Source: an uncultured Flavobacteriales bacterium (lineage in GTDB: Bacteria > Bacteroidota > Bacteroidia > Flavobacteriales_D > Parvicellaceae). From it: a stretch of DNA of 64,000 bases. Under the pieces are notes generated by a model, which did not search any database, was not told the origin of the DNA, and saw nothing but the letters and a program-made list of their open reading frames with translations. Positions 27,240 through 35,800 of this stretch are shown piece after piece. Location: NCBI GenBank assembly GCA_943788755.1, contig CALSRM010000003.1:1116001-1180000 (forward strand). Direction: 5' to 3'. Each line of letters opens with the position of its first letter. The stretch's first letter is position 1. The position numbers and the translations under genes are program-made.

Positions 27240-27542
27240 ATGGACATACAGATTCAAGCAATTCATTTTGATGCAGACAACAAATTAGTAGATTTTGTTG
27301 AAGAGAAAGTAGAACGATTATCACAATATTATGATAATATTATTGGTGCGGAAGTAAAGCTAAAAGTTGAGAAGGCTGGCAGTCATGAGAATAAGGTTAT
27401 AGAGATTAAAGTAGCTATACCTGGAAAGGATTTATTTGCTAGTAAACAACGTAACTCTTTTGAGGAGTCTGCTGATGAGGCTGTTGAGGCACTTAGAAGG
27501 CAAATTAAAAAGCATAAAGAAAAGCTAACAGCTAAGCATTAA
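27240..27542 (+). CDS. hpf: Ribosome hibernation promoting factor, short form (HPF/RaiA)
   Basis: 100 aa, short HPF/YfiA type with beta-alpha-beta-beta-beta-alpha fold. It binds the decoding centre of idle 30S subunits and blocks mRNA and tRNA access. Characteristic segments: IQAIHFDADNKLVDFVEEKVERLSQYYDNI at ~4-33, KVIEIKVAIPGKDLFASKQ, and ESADEAVEALRRQIKKHKEKL at the C-terminus. Placed directly in front of the tRNA/tuf/ribosomal cluster, a common Bacteroidota arrangement. The terminator at 27616 ends its transcript. Confidence 0.95.
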   Translation: MDIQIQAIHFDADNKLVDFVEEKVERLSQYYDNIIGAEVKLKVEKAGSHENKVIEIKVAIPGKDLFASKQRNSFEESADEAVEALRRQIKKHKEKLTAKH

Positions 27543-27584
27543 ACTGATAATGTCTTACCTTTAGTTAAAAAAAAAAAAGGATTC

Positions 27585-27615
27585 TTTGCTAACAAGGAAA
27601 ACTTTAGTACATTTG
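27585..27615 (+). promoter_or_regulatory. Promoter of the tRNA-tuf operon
   Basis: Perfect consensus: TTTG at 27585-27588, 19-base spacer, TACATTTG at 27608-27615. Predicted start near 27622 falls inside the left arm of the hpf terminator, so new transcripts would lack most of that arm. It drives tRNA-Thr and the genes behind it. Confidence 0.8.
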
Positions 27616-27647
27616 CAGACCTTTTTACGGAAAGGTCTGTTTTTTTT
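27616..27647 (+). terminator. Terminator of hpf, overlapping the tRNA operon start
   Basis: CAGACCTTT at 27616-27624 pairs with AAAGGTCTG at 27631-27639 around TTACGG, then eight T. It begins on the base after the -7 box of the tRNA promoter. Confidence 0.85.
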
Positions 27648-27678
27648 GCTAAAAAGTTAGCGTAGTAAGCAGTTAGAA

Positions 27679-27752
27679 GCCGATGTAGCTCAGCTGGCTA
27701 GAGCAGCTGATTTGTAATCAGCAGGTCGTGGGTTCGAGTCCCTCCATCGGCT
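27679..27752 (+). tRNA. tRNA-Thr (anticodon TGT)
   Basis: 74 bases. Acceptor GCCGATG pairs with CATCGGC, anticodon loop TTTGTAA gives TGT, T-arm GTGGG-TTCGAGT-CCCTC (one weak end pair). CCA is not encoded. First of four tRNAs ahead of tuf. Confidence 0.96.
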
Positions 27753-27765
27753 CAGTGGCATTGAA

Positions 27766-27827
27766 AGGATAAACAATGATTAATATTCTTAATTGAGTTT
27801 TAATCATTAGGGCGAGAAGTTTATCCT
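27766..27827 (+). other. Long hairpin in the tRNA-Thr/tRNA-Tyr spacer
   Basis: Two nested perfect stems: AGGATAAAC (27766-27774) with GTTTATCCT (27819-27827), and AATGATTAA (27775-27783) with TTAATCATT (27800-27808). No T-run follows, so it resembles an RNase-processing structure in the polycistronic tRNA precursor rather than a terminator. Confidence 0.6.
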
Positions 27828-27883
27828 GAGTTTGGTAGAAGGGATACCTTATATCGACTCCTTTAGTTCTTTAAAATATTGTT

Positions 27884-27965
<82 letters not shown>

Positions 27966-28048
27966 CAAAAGATTTTGGTAAAAGTTTTTGAATTTTTTGA
28001 ATTTTCTGTTTAAGAAGTCAATTAATCAACTACTTTTGTGCAAGTTAA

Positions 28049-28121
28049 GCGGGAGTAGCTCAGTTGGTAGAGCATCAGCCTTCCAAGCTGAGGGTCGCGA
28101 GTTCGAATCTCGTCTCCCGCT
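28049..28121 (+). tRNA. tRNA-Gly (anticodon TCC)
   Basis: 73 bases. Acceptor GCGGGAG pairs with CTCCCGC; anticodon loop CTTCCAA gives TCC; T-arm GCGAG-TTCGAAT-CTCGT. A TAnnTTTG-like TACTTTTG at 28031-28038 just upstream could give it an extra promoter, but no good -33 box was found. Confidence 0.96.
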
Positions 28122-28131
28122 CAAAAGAACC

Positions 28132-28167
28132 AAAAGGAGTATTGTTAATTTCAATTCTCCTTTTTTT
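28132..28167 (+). terminator. Terminator-like hairpin inside the tRNA cluster
   Basis: AAAAGGAG (28132-28139) pairs with CTCCTTTT (28157-28164), extended inward by ATTG/CAAT, and followed by a T-run. It lies between tRNA-Gly and the second tRNA-Thr, so part of the upstream transcript may end before tuf. Confidence 0.65.
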
Positions 28168-28191
28168 GCGTTCCATTAATGAGTGATATCA

Positions 28192-28263
28192 GCCGATGTA
28201 GCTCAGGGGTAGAGCGTTTCCTTGGTAAGGAAGAGGCCATGGGTTCAATTCCCATCATTGGCT
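28192..28263 (+). tRNA. tRNA-Thr (anticodon GGT)
   Basis: 72 bases. Acceptor GCCGATG pairs with CATTGGC (one G-T pair); anticodon loop TTGGTAA gives GGT; T-arm ATGGG-TTCAATT-CCCAT. It is 62 bases before tuf and completes a Thr-Tyr-Gly-Thr order. Confidence 0.95.
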
Positions 28264-28325
28264 CAAATAGAAGAATAAGTAATAAGTAAATAAGTAAATA
28301 AAAACTAAATTAAACAACGTTAGAT

Positions 28326-29504
28326 ATGGCTAAAGCGAATTTCGAAAGAACCAAACCACACGTGAACGTAGGAACGATCGGACACGTGGATCACGGTAAG
28401 ACAACACTTACTGCTGCAATTTCTAAAGTATTGTCTGATGCAGGTCTTGCTGAAAAACAAGATTTCTCTCAAATTGATAATGCTCCTGAAGAAAAAGAAA
28501 GAGGTATTACTATTAATACAGCTCACATTGAATATGAAACAGAAGCTCGTCACTATGCTCACGTAGATTGTCCAGGTCATGCGGATTACGTAAAGAACAT
28601 GGTAACTGGTGCTGCTCAAATGGATGGTGCAATATTAGTTTGTGCTGCTACTGATGGACCAATGCCTCAAACGAGAGAGCATATTCTTTTATCTAAACAA
28701 GTAAATGTTCCTAGATTAGTTGTATTCATGAATAAAGTGGATATGGTTGATGATGAGGAATTGATAGAATTAGTTGAAATGGAATTAACTGATTTATTAG
28801 ATTCTTACGGATTTAATGACACTCCTATTTTACAAGGTTCTGCATTAGGAGCTTTAAATGGTGAGGATAAATGGGTTGATTCTGTTATGGAATTAATGAA
28901 TACTGTTGATACATGGATTCAAACTCCAGAAAGAGATACTGATAAGCCATTCTTAATGTCTGTTGAAGATGTGTTCTCAATTACTGGTCGTGGTACTGTT
29001 GCAACTGGTGCAATTGAAACTGGGATCATCAGAACAGGAGATCCTGTTGAAATCGTTGGTTTAAGTGAAGCACCGCAAACATCTACTGTAACAGGTGTTG
29101 AAATGTTTAGAAAAATTCTTGATGAAGGAAGAGCTGGTGAAAACTGTGGTCTTTTGTTAAGAGGTATTGAAAAAGAAGCTATAAAAAGAGGGATGGTAAT
29201 TGCTAAACCAGGTTCTATTACTCCTCATAATAAATTTAAAGCTGAGGTGTATATCCTTAAAAAAGAAGAAGGTGGACGTCACACTCCATTTCATAATAAA
29301 TACAGACCTCAATTCTACTTTAGAACTTTGGATGTTACAGGAACAATTAGCTTAGAAGCTGGTCGTGAAATGGTAATGCCTGGTGATAACGTAACTATTG
29401 AAGTTGAATTGATTACTGGTGTTGCAATGGATGTAGGCTTGCGTTTCGCTATCCGTGAGGGTGGTAGAACTGTAGGTGCGGGTCAGGTGACTGAAATATT
29501 GTAA
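28326..29504 (+). CDS. tuf: Translation elongation factor Tu
   Basis: 392 aa. GTPase that delivers aminoacyl-tRNA to the ribosome. G1 GHVDHGKTT (~18-26), switch [14 protein letters not shown] (~57-69), G3 [11 protein letters not shown] (~80-90), G4 NKVDMVDD (~135-142), G5 SALGAL (~173). Domains 2 and 3 are complete ([35 protein letters not shown]). Placed after four tRNA genes, as tufB is in E. coli, and before tRNA-Trp and secE. Confidence 0.99.
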   Translation: MAKANFERTKPHVNVGTIGHVDHGKTTLTAAISKVLSDAGLAEKQDFSQIDNAPEEKERGITINTAHIEYETEARHYAHVDCPGHADYVKNMVTGAAQMDGAILVCAATDGPMPQTREHILLSKQVNVPRLVVFMNKVDMVDDEELIELVEMELTDLLDSYGFNDTPILQGSALGALNGEDKWVDSVMELMNTVDTWIQTPERDTDKPFLMSVEDVFSITGRGTVATGAIETGIIRTGDPVEIVGLSEAPQTSTVTGVEMFRKILDEGRAGENCGLLLRGIEKEAIKRGMVIAKPGSITPHNKFKAEVYILKKEEGGRHTPFHNKYRPQFYFRTLDVTGTISLEAGREMVMPGDNVTIEVELITGVAMDVGLRFAIREGGRTVGAGQVTEIL

Positions 29505-29529
29505 TAGTATAAATAGTTTATATGATTAG

Positions 29530-29560
29530 AAAGGTGCCTCTTTTAGGGGTTGCCTTTTTG
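29530..29560 (+). terminator. Weak terminator-like hairpin after tuf
   Basis: AAAGG ... CCTTTTT with an inner CCT/AGG pairing and some G-T pairs, ending in T. It would cut only part of the transcript before tRNA-Trp and secE. Confidence 0.45.
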
Positions 29561-29567
29561 TCATATT

Positions 29568-29640
29568 ACGGGTGTAGCTCAGCTGGCAGAGCACTGGTCT
29601 CCAAAACCAGGTGTCGGGAGTTCGAGTCTCTCCACCCGTG
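29568..29640 (+). tRNA. tRNA-Trp (anticodon CCA)
   Basis: 73 bases. Acceptor ACGGGTG pairs with CACCCGT; anticodon loop CTCCAAA gives CCA; T-arm CGGGAG-TTCGAGT-CTCTC region intact. Its last bases are duplicated 87 bases downstream (29715-29730). Between tuf and secE, a position conserved in many bacteria. Confidence 0.96.
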
Positions 29641-29643
29641 CTA
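29628..29643 (+). repeat. Direct repeat, copy A (3' end of tRNA-Trp)
   Basis: CTCTCCACCCGTGCTA, covering the end of the T-arm, the acceptor 3' strand and three bases beyond tRNA-Trp. Copy B is identical at 29715-29730. Confidence 0.85.
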
Positions 29644-29695
29644 AAAAAGAGAATAAGGTGTTGGTGAAGAAAGAAAACGTAGGTAAAGGGAGTGC

Positions 29696-29715
29696 GTCCC
29701 GATAGCTATCGGAAC
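29696..29715. repeat. GATAGCTATC palindromic repeat, copy 2
   Basis: GTCCCGATAGCTATCGGAAC: a 10-base perfect palindrome extended by CC/GG. It directly abuts copy B of the tRNA-Trp 3' duplication. Confidence 0.75.
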
Positions 29716-29730
29716 TCTCCACCCGTGCTA
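29715..29730 (+). repeat. Direct repeat, copy B (tRNA-Trp 3' end remnant)
   Basis: CTCTCCACCCGTGCTA, identical to 29628-29643. No other tRNA part accompanies it (no anticodon arm upstream), so it is not a second tRNA gene. It ends 16 bases before the secE start. Confidence 0.85.
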
Positions 29731-29746
29731 ATAAAAAACTAAAGAA

Positions 29747-29983
29747 GTGGCAGGAATCAGAACATATATTGAAGAAACTGTTTATGAGTTGACGCAGAAA
29801 GTTTCATGGCCAACTTGGGAAGAGTTGCAGAAAAGCTCAATTATTGTCTTAATTACTAGTGTTATAATTGCACTAGCAGTTTGGGTGATGGATTATGTTT
29901 TTGGAATTTGGCCAGGCGATTGGAAGGGATTGTTAGGATTTTACTATGATTTTATTAACCCAGCAGATGTAACCCCACAATAA
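29747..29983 (+). CDS. secE: Protein translocase subunit SecE
   Basis: 78 aa starting with GTG (no ATG fits). Amphipathic helix plus the SecE signature ETVYELTQKVSWPTWEELQKSSIIVLI at ~10-36, then one TM helix (~30-53), with a short C-terminal tail. It clamps SecY in the SecYEG channel. Its stop shares one base with the nusG start (TAATG), so the two are translationally coupled as in most bacteria. Confidence 0.95.
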   Translation: MAGIRTYIEETVYELTQKVSWPTWEELQKSSIIVLITSVIIALAVWVMDYVFGIWPGDWKGLLGFYYDFINPADVTPQ

Positions 29984-30543
29984 TGGTAAAGATGGCAGAA
30001 GTTAAGAAAAGATGGTATGTGATTCGTGCTATTAGCGGAAAAGAGAAGCGAGTAAAAGAAATGCTCGAGCTTGAAATTACGCGAAATAAATTGGAGAATT
30101 ACATTGAGCAAGTTTTAATTCCAACGGAAAAGGTTTACCAAATCCGTAATGGAAAAAAGGTAAGTAAAGAAAAAAATTATTTTCCTGGCTATGTTTTGAT
30201 AGAGTGCGCTCTTGTAGGAGAAGTTGAACACGTGATTCAGTCATTGAATAACGTAATTGGATTTTTAGGAGGAGAAAAGGGAGGAGATCCTTTGCCGATG
30301 AGAATTTCTGAAGTGAATAGAATCTTAGGTAAAGTAGACGAACTTGCCGAAAATGACGAAGAAATGAATATCCCTTATGTAGTTGGGGAATCTGTTAAAG
30401 TAATTGATGGACCATTTAATAATTTTAATGGGGTTGTTGAGGAGATTAACGAAGAGAAAAAGAAATTGAAAGTAATGGTTAAGATATTTGGTCGTAAAAC
30501 ACCACTTGAGCTTAACTATATGCAAGTACAAAAAGAAAGTTAA
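29983..30543 (+). CDS. nusG: Transcription termination/antitermination factor NusG
   Basis: 186 aa from ATG 29983; an alternative ATG at 29992 gives MAEVKKRWYVIR. The NGN domain (~1-115) contains KRWYVIRAISGKEKRVKEML and FPGYVLIE (~65-72). The C-terminal KOW domain (~130-186) contains GESVKVIDGPFNNFNGVVEEI and LELNYMQVQK. It binds RNA polymerase and links it to Rho or the ribosome. Overlaps secE by one base; 76 bases ahead of rplK. Confidence 0.97.
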   Translation: MVKMAEVKKRWYVIRAISGKEKRVKEMLELEITRNKLENYIEQVLIPTEKVYQIRNGKKVSKEKNYFPGYVLIECALVGEVEHVIQSLNNVIGFLGGEKGGDPLPMRISEVNRILGKVDELAENDEEMNIPYVVGESVKVIDGPFNNFNGVVEEINEEKKKLKVMVKIFGRKTPLELNYMQVQKES

Positions 30544-30619
30544 AGAAGCTGTGAAGATTTTATAGGCGATTAAAGCTTCCCGTCCTATCTAAGAATCACA
30601 ACAATTAAAATAAATAACA

Positions 30620-31060
30620 ATGGCAAAAGAAGTAAGTGGATTAATTAAACTTCAAATCCGTGGAGGTGCTGCTAACCCAGCTCCACCTGTAGGACCGGCA
30701 TTAGGTGCTAAAGGTGTGAACATCATGGAGTTCTGTAAGCAATTTAATGCTAGAACTCAAGATAAAGCTGGAAAGGTTTTACCCGCTGTTATTACCGTAT
30801 ATTCAGATAAGTCTTTTGAATTTGTAATCAAGACTCCACCGGCAGCTGTACAGTTGTTGGAAGCTGCAAAGCTTAAGAAAGGATCTGCTATATCTAATGT
30901 AGATAAAGTTGGGTCTGTAACTTGGGATCAAGTGAGAGCAATTGCAGAAGATAAAATGGCAGATCTTAATTGTTTTGTTGTAGAATCTGGAATGAAAATG
31001 GTAGCAGGTACTGCTCGCAGTATGGGTATTAACGTTAAAGGCAAAGCTCCTTGGAATTAA
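30620..31060 (+). CDS. rplK: Large ribosomal subunit protein uL11
   Basis: 146 aa. Signature [29 protein letters not shown] (residues ~15-43, N-terminal domain with the proline-rich linker) and the C-terminal RNA-binding part [26 protein letters not shown]. It forms the stalk base where factors bind and where stringent response is sensed. First ribosomal gene after nusG; 32 bases before rplA, the partner in the usual L11 operon. Confidence 0.98.
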   Translation: MAKEVSGLIKLQIRGGAANPAPPVGPALGAKGVNIMEFCKQFNARTQDKAGKVLPAVITVYSDKSFEFVIKTPPAAVQLLEAAKLKKGSAISNVDKVGSVTWDQVRAIAEDKMADLNCFVVESGMKMVAGTARSMGINVKGKAPWN

Positions 31061-31092
31061 GGTAGTTATTAATTCTTATAAACAGGAAAATT

Positions 31093-31779
31093 ATGGCACT
31101 AACGAAAAAGAGAAAAGAAGCTTTATCAAAGGTTGATGCAACGAAGTTGTACAACTTAGAGGAAGCGTCTCAAGTAGTTAAGGATATAACAAATACTAAT
31201 TTCGATTCAACTATCGATGTTGCAATAAGATTAGGTGTTGACCCACGTAAAGCCAATCAAATGGTTCGTGGTACAGTATCTCTTCCGCATGGAACAGGGA
31301 AAGATGTTAAGGTTTTAGTATTGTGTACTCCTGACAAAGAAAAAGAAGCACAAGATGCAGGTGCTGACTATGTTGGTCTTGACGATTATATCGCTAAGAT
31401 TAAAGGTGGTTGGACAGATGTTGACGTTATTGTAACTATGCCTTCAGTAATGGGAAAGGTTGGAGCTTTAGGACGCGTTTTAGGGCCTAGAGGTTTAATG
31501 CCTAATCCAAAAACAGGGACAGTAACAATGGACGTTGGTCAAGCAGTTACAGATGTAAAAGCCGGAAAGATTGACTTTAAAGTTGATAAATTCGGAATTA
31601 TACATGCAGCTGTTGCAAAAGCTTCTTTTGAATCAAAAAAGATCGTAGAAAATGCACACGAACTGATTTCTACAATAATTAAACTTAAACCATCCTCGTC
31701 AAAAGGAGACTATGTAAAAAGTATTACTATGTCAAGTACGATGAGTCCTGGTGTTAAAGTTGAACCGAAATCAGTATAA
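31093..31779 (+). CDS. rplA: Large ribosomal subunit protein uL1
   Basis: 228 aa. It includes [31 protein letters not shown] at ~37-68 and the conserved [20 protein letters not shown] at ~127-146. L1 forms the mobile stalk at the E site and in many bacteria represses its own L11-L1 operon by binding an rRNA-like site on the mRNA. No such mimic was positively identified in the leader before rplK (30544-30619). rplJ follows 25 bases later. Confidence 0.98.
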   Translation: MALTKKRKEALSKVDATKLYNLEEASQVVKDITNTNFDSTIDVAIRLGVDPRKANQMVRGTVSLPHGTGKDVKVLVLCTPDKEKEAQDAGADYVGLDDYIAKIKGGWTDVDVIVTMPSVMGKVGALGRVLGPRGLMPNPKTGTVTMDVGQAVTDVKAGKIDFKVDKFGIIHAAVAKASFESKKIVENAHELISTIIKLKPSSSKGDYVKSITMSSTMSPGVKVEPKSV

Positions 31780-31804
31780 GTATAATCTACATAAAACGAT
31801 TAAA

Positions 31805-32323
31805 ATGACCAGAGAGGAAAAACAAAATGCGATTGAGGATTTAACTCAACAACTTGCAGAAACTGGTATCTTTTATATTGCAGATACTTCCGAATTAGAT
31901 GCGCAAGCAACTAGTAACTTAAGAAGAGAATGCTTTAAGAATGATATTAAAATAAGCGTAGTAAAAAATACTGTGCTTAGAAAAGCAATGGAAAAAGTTG
32001 AAGGTAAAGACCTTGTAGAACTTTATGATGTTTTAACTGGTCCGACAGCAGTAATGTTTTCAAATGTTGGAAATGCTCCCGCTAAAGTAATTAAAGGTTT
32101 TCGTAAAAAACACGAGAAGCCAATACTTAAAGGAGCTTTCATAGAAGAATCGATATACGTTGGAGATGATCAACTACAAGCACTTGTGGACATCAAATCT
32201 AAAGAGGAGTTAATTGGAGAAGTTATAGGACTGCTTCAGTCACCTGCGAAAAACGTTATATCAGCTCTTAAATCATCAGGAGGCACAATTGCAGGCTTAG
32301 TTAAAACTTTATCAGAGCGATAA
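31805..32323 (+). CDS. rplJ: Large ribosomal subunit protein uL10
   Basis: 172 aa from ATG 31805 (the frame is open to a GTG at 31751 inside rplA, but that extension is not L10-like). Start MTREEKQNAIEDLTQQLAETGIFYIADTSELDAQ, then KNTVLRKAME (~58-67) and GPTAVMFS (~80-87). The C-terminal helix binds L12 dimers. Followed by rplL after 54 bases. Confidence 0.96.
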   Translation: MTREEKQNAIEDLTQQLAETGIFYIADTSELDAQATSNLRRECFKNDIKISVVKNTVLRKAMEKVEGKDLVELYDVLTGPTAVMFSNVGNAPAKVIKGFRKKHEKPILKGAFIEESIYVGDDQLQALVDIKSKEELIGEVIGLLQSPAKNVISALKSSGGTIAGLVKTLSER

Positions 32324-32377
32324 AAAAACAATTTTAATAATTAAAAAAGGTAAAACTTTTATTCAAAATCAATAAAA

Positions 32378-32752
32378 ATGGCAGATATAAAAGCTATGGC
32401 AGAGAGTTTAGTAAACTTGACTGTTAAAGAAGTAAATGAATTGGCAACTGTACTTAAAGATGAGTACGGAATCGAACCAGCAGCTGCAGCAGCAGTTGCA
32501 GTAGCAGCAGGTGGCGGAGACGCTGGTGCAGCTGAAGAAAAAACGGAATTTGATGTAATTCTTAAATCAGCAGGACAAGCTAAATTGAGCGTTGTCAAAG
32601 CGGTTAAAGAATTAACAGGATTAGGACTTAAAGAAGCTAAGGAATTAGTTGACGGAGCTCCAGGTCCTATCAAGGAAGGAGTTTCTAAAGACGAAGCTGA
32701 AGGTATCAAAAATTCTCTTGAAGAAGCTGGTGCTGAAGTTGAGTTGAAGTAA
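32378..32752 (+). CDS. rplL: Large ribosomal subunit protein bL12
   Basis: 124 aa. N-terminal dimerisation helix ([20 protein letters not shown]), an Ala/Gly-rich hinge at ~31-52 and the C-terminal factor-binding domain ([42 protein letters not shown]). It recruits translation GTPases. Last ribosomal gene before rpoB; the 130-base gap holds two hairpins. Confidence 0.98.
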   Translation: MADIKAMAESLVNLTVKEVNELATVLKDEYGIEPAAAAAVAVAAGGGDAGAAEEKTEFDVILKSAGQAKLSVVKAVKELTGLGLKEAKELVDGAPGPIKEGVSKDEAEGIKNSLEEAGAEVELK

Positions 32753-32773
32753 TTCTTTGAATTTCATTCAAAA

Positions 32774-32821
32774 GGTTTAAGTACTTTCCTCCGAGAAAAT
32801 CGGGGTGGAAGTGCTTAAACC
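32774..32821 (+). promoter_or_regulatory. Long hairpin between rplL and rpoB (attenuator or RNase III site)
   Basis: GGTTTAAGTACTTTCC (32774-32789) pairs with GGAAGTGCTTAAACC (32807-32821), with one bulge and one G-T pair, capped by an inner CCGA/TCGG helix. About 19 bp of helix without a U-run. The same location in E. coli has an attenuator and an RNase III site that set the L12:RpoB ratio. Confidence 0.7.
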
Positions 32822-32824
32822 ATT

Positions 32825-32843
32825 TTGTGGTTTATAACCACAA
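32825..32843 (+). promoter_or_regulatory. Second hairpin upstream of rpoB
   Basis: TTGTGGTT (32825-32832) pairs perfectly with AACCACAA (32836-32843) over a TAT loop. Three bases after the larger hairpin and 39 bases before the rpoB start. Confidence 0.55.
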
Positions 32844-32882
32844 ATAAATCTTCGAGTTTGTTTAATAAAAAAATTAGTAACC

Positions 32883-35800
32883 TTGGCAACTGTAGATAAT
32901 ATTTCAAACAGGATTAATTTCGCTTCAAGTAAAGGCAAATTTCCGTACCCGGATTTTCTAGAAATACAATTAAAATCATTTCATGAATTTTTTCAATTAG
33001 AGACTACACCAGAAAATAGACATTCAGAAGGTCTATTTAAGGTTTTTAGTGAAAACTTTCCGATAACTGATACTAGAAATCAGTTTGTATTAGAATTCTT
33101 AGATTATTTCGTCGACCCTCCTCGTTATACGATGGATGAGTGCGTTGAAAGAGGATTGACGTATTCCGTACCTCTTAAAGCTGTTTTAAAGCTCTATTGT
33201 ACTGATCCGGAGCATGAAGATTTCGAAACAATTGTTCAAGAGGTTTATCTTGGGACAATTCCTTATATGACACCGAGAGGTTCATTTGTAGTGAATGGTG
33301 CAGAACGTGTTATCGTTTCGCAGTTACATAGATCACCAGGGGTGTTCTTTGGTCAAAGCCGTCATGCAAATGGCACAAAACTATACTCTGCTAGGGTTAT
33401 TCCTTTTAGAGGTTCATGGATTGAATTTGCAACAGACATTAACAATGTGATGTATGCATATATCGACCGTAAGAAAAAATTACCTGTTACTACTTTGTTC
33501 AGAGCAATCGGATACGAAAGTGATAAAGATATCCTTGAAATATTTGATCTTGCCGATGAAATGAAAGTGACAAAAGCTGCTTTAAAAGGAGCAGTTGGAA
33601 GAAAATTAGCAGCACGTGTTCTTAAATCATGGGTTGAAGATTTCGTTGATGAAGATACAGGAGAAGTTGTTTCTATTGAAAGAAATGAAGTAATAATTGA
33701 TCGTGAGACAGTTATTGAAAAAGATCATGTTGAGCAAATAATAGATGCAGGCGTAAAAAACATTATTCTTCACAAAGAAGGTGATGCAAGTGCAGCTGAT
33801 TTTGCAATTATATATAACACATTACAAAAAGATACTTCTAATTCTGAGAAAGAAGCTGTTGAGCACATCTACCGTCAGTTACGTAACGCTGAACCGCCAG
33901 ATGAAGAAACAGCAAGAGGTGTTATTGACAAATTATTCTTTTCAGAACAACGTTATGATTTAGGAGAAGTTGGACGTTATAGAATAAATAAAAAATTGAA
34001 ACTTACTGAATCACCAGATCAAAGAGTTTTAACGAAAAATGATATAATTTCTATTGTAAAGTATTTGATTGAATTAATCAACTCTAAAACAGATGTTGAT
34101 GATATTGATCACTTAAGCAATAGACGTGTTAGAACCGTAGGAGAACAATTACACAACCAATTTGGTGTTGGATTAGCTCGTATGGCTAGAACTATTCGTG
34201 AAAGAATGAATGTTCGTGATAACGAAGTGTTTACACCAATCGATTTGATTAATGCGAAAACGCTTTCATCTGTTATAAACTCTTTCTTTGGTACGAATCA
34301 GTTGTCTCAATTTATGGATCAAACGAATCCATTAGCTGAGGTTACGCACAAACGTAGATTATCAGCACTAGGACCTGGAGGTTTATCTCGAGAAAGAGCT
34401 GGATTTGAGGTACGTGATGTTCACTATACACACTATGGTAGATTATGTACTATTGAAACGCCTGAGGGACCGAATATTGGTCTGATTTCTTCTCTTTGTG
34501 TATTTGCAAAAGTTAACCGTTTAGGTTTTATCGAAACACCTTATAGAGATGTTAAAAATGGTAAAGTAGATTTAAAACAAAACCCAATTTATCTAAGTGC
34601 TGAAGAAGAAGAAGATAAAAACATTGCACAAGCAAATGCTAATGTAGATGACAAAGGTAATTTTCTTGGTGACAAGGTTGTATCTCGTTTAATCGGAGAT
34701 TTTCCAGTTGTTGCACCACAAGATTTAGACTTGATGGATGTAGGAGCAAATCAAATTGCTTCGATTGCAGCTTCTTGTATTCCTTTCTTAGAACACGATG
34801 ATGCAAATAGAGCCCTAATGGGATCTAACATGCAACGTCAGGCAGTACCTTTATTAATTCCGAAATCTCCAATTGTTGGAACAGGAATTGAACAATTGGT
34901 TGCTAGAGATTCTCGTGTATTATTACATGCAGAAGGAGAAGGTGTTGTACATTATGTTGATTCTGAAGAAATTCACATCAAATATAAATTGAGTGCAGCA
35001 CAAAAGATTGTTCGTTTCGAAGATGAAATCAAAGTTTACAAACTAGTTAAGTATAGAAAAACTAACCAAGGAACTTCTATTAACTTAACACCTATCGTAA
35101 TGAAAGGTGATAAAGTTACTGAAGGTCAAGTATTGGTTGAAGGATATGCTACTCAAAAAGGTGAATTGGCATTAGGTCAAAACTTAAAAGTAGCCTTCAT
35201 GCCTTGGAAAGGTTACAACTTTGAGGATGCTATTGTGATTTCAGAGCGGGTAGTTCGTGAAGATGTATTTACTTCTATTCATATAGATGAATACTCTTTA
35301 GAAGTTAGAGATACGAAACGTGGTTTAGAGGAGTTAACTCCAGATATTCCAAACGTAAGTGAAGAAGCTACTAAGGATCTTGATGAAGGCGGAATGATTA
35401 GAGTTGGAGCTGAAGTTAAGGAAGGTGATATTTTGATTGGAAAGATTACTCCTAAAGGGGAAAGCGATCCTTCTCCAGAAGAAAAACTATTAAGGGCAAT
35501 CTTTGGTGATAAAGCTGGGGATGTTAAAGATGCTTCGTTAAAAGTTCCACCATCAACGGTTGGTGTAATCATCAATAAGAAACTATTCTCTAGAGCAATT
35601 AAAGATAGAAGATCTAAAGCAGCTGACAAACCATTGTTAGAGCAAATTGATGCAGATATGTCTAAGGAGATTACTGCATTAAATGATATTCTAATTGGTA
35701 AATTATTGGAAATTATCGGAGACAAAAAGTCAAAGGGTATTCACAATAACTTTAAAGAAGAAGTAGTTAAAAAAGGTGTTAAGTTTTCTGAAAAGAACCT

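Noticed and set aside
27988-28179. 63-aa ORF across tRNA-Gly
   Set aside because: It reads through the tRNA gene; no protein features.
29715-29730. Second tRNA-Trp gene
   Set aside because: Only the last 16 bases match; acceptor 5' strand, D-arm and anticodon arm are absent.
31751-31804. N-terminal extension of uL10
   Set aside because: It overlaps rplA and does not resemble L10; ATG 31805 gives the normal N-terminus.
32359-32709. 116-aa minus-strand ORF, Ala/Ser rich
   Set aside because: Antisense of the Ala-rich hinge of rplL.
35279-35725. 148-aa minus-strand ORF
   Set aside because: Antisense shadow inside rpoB.
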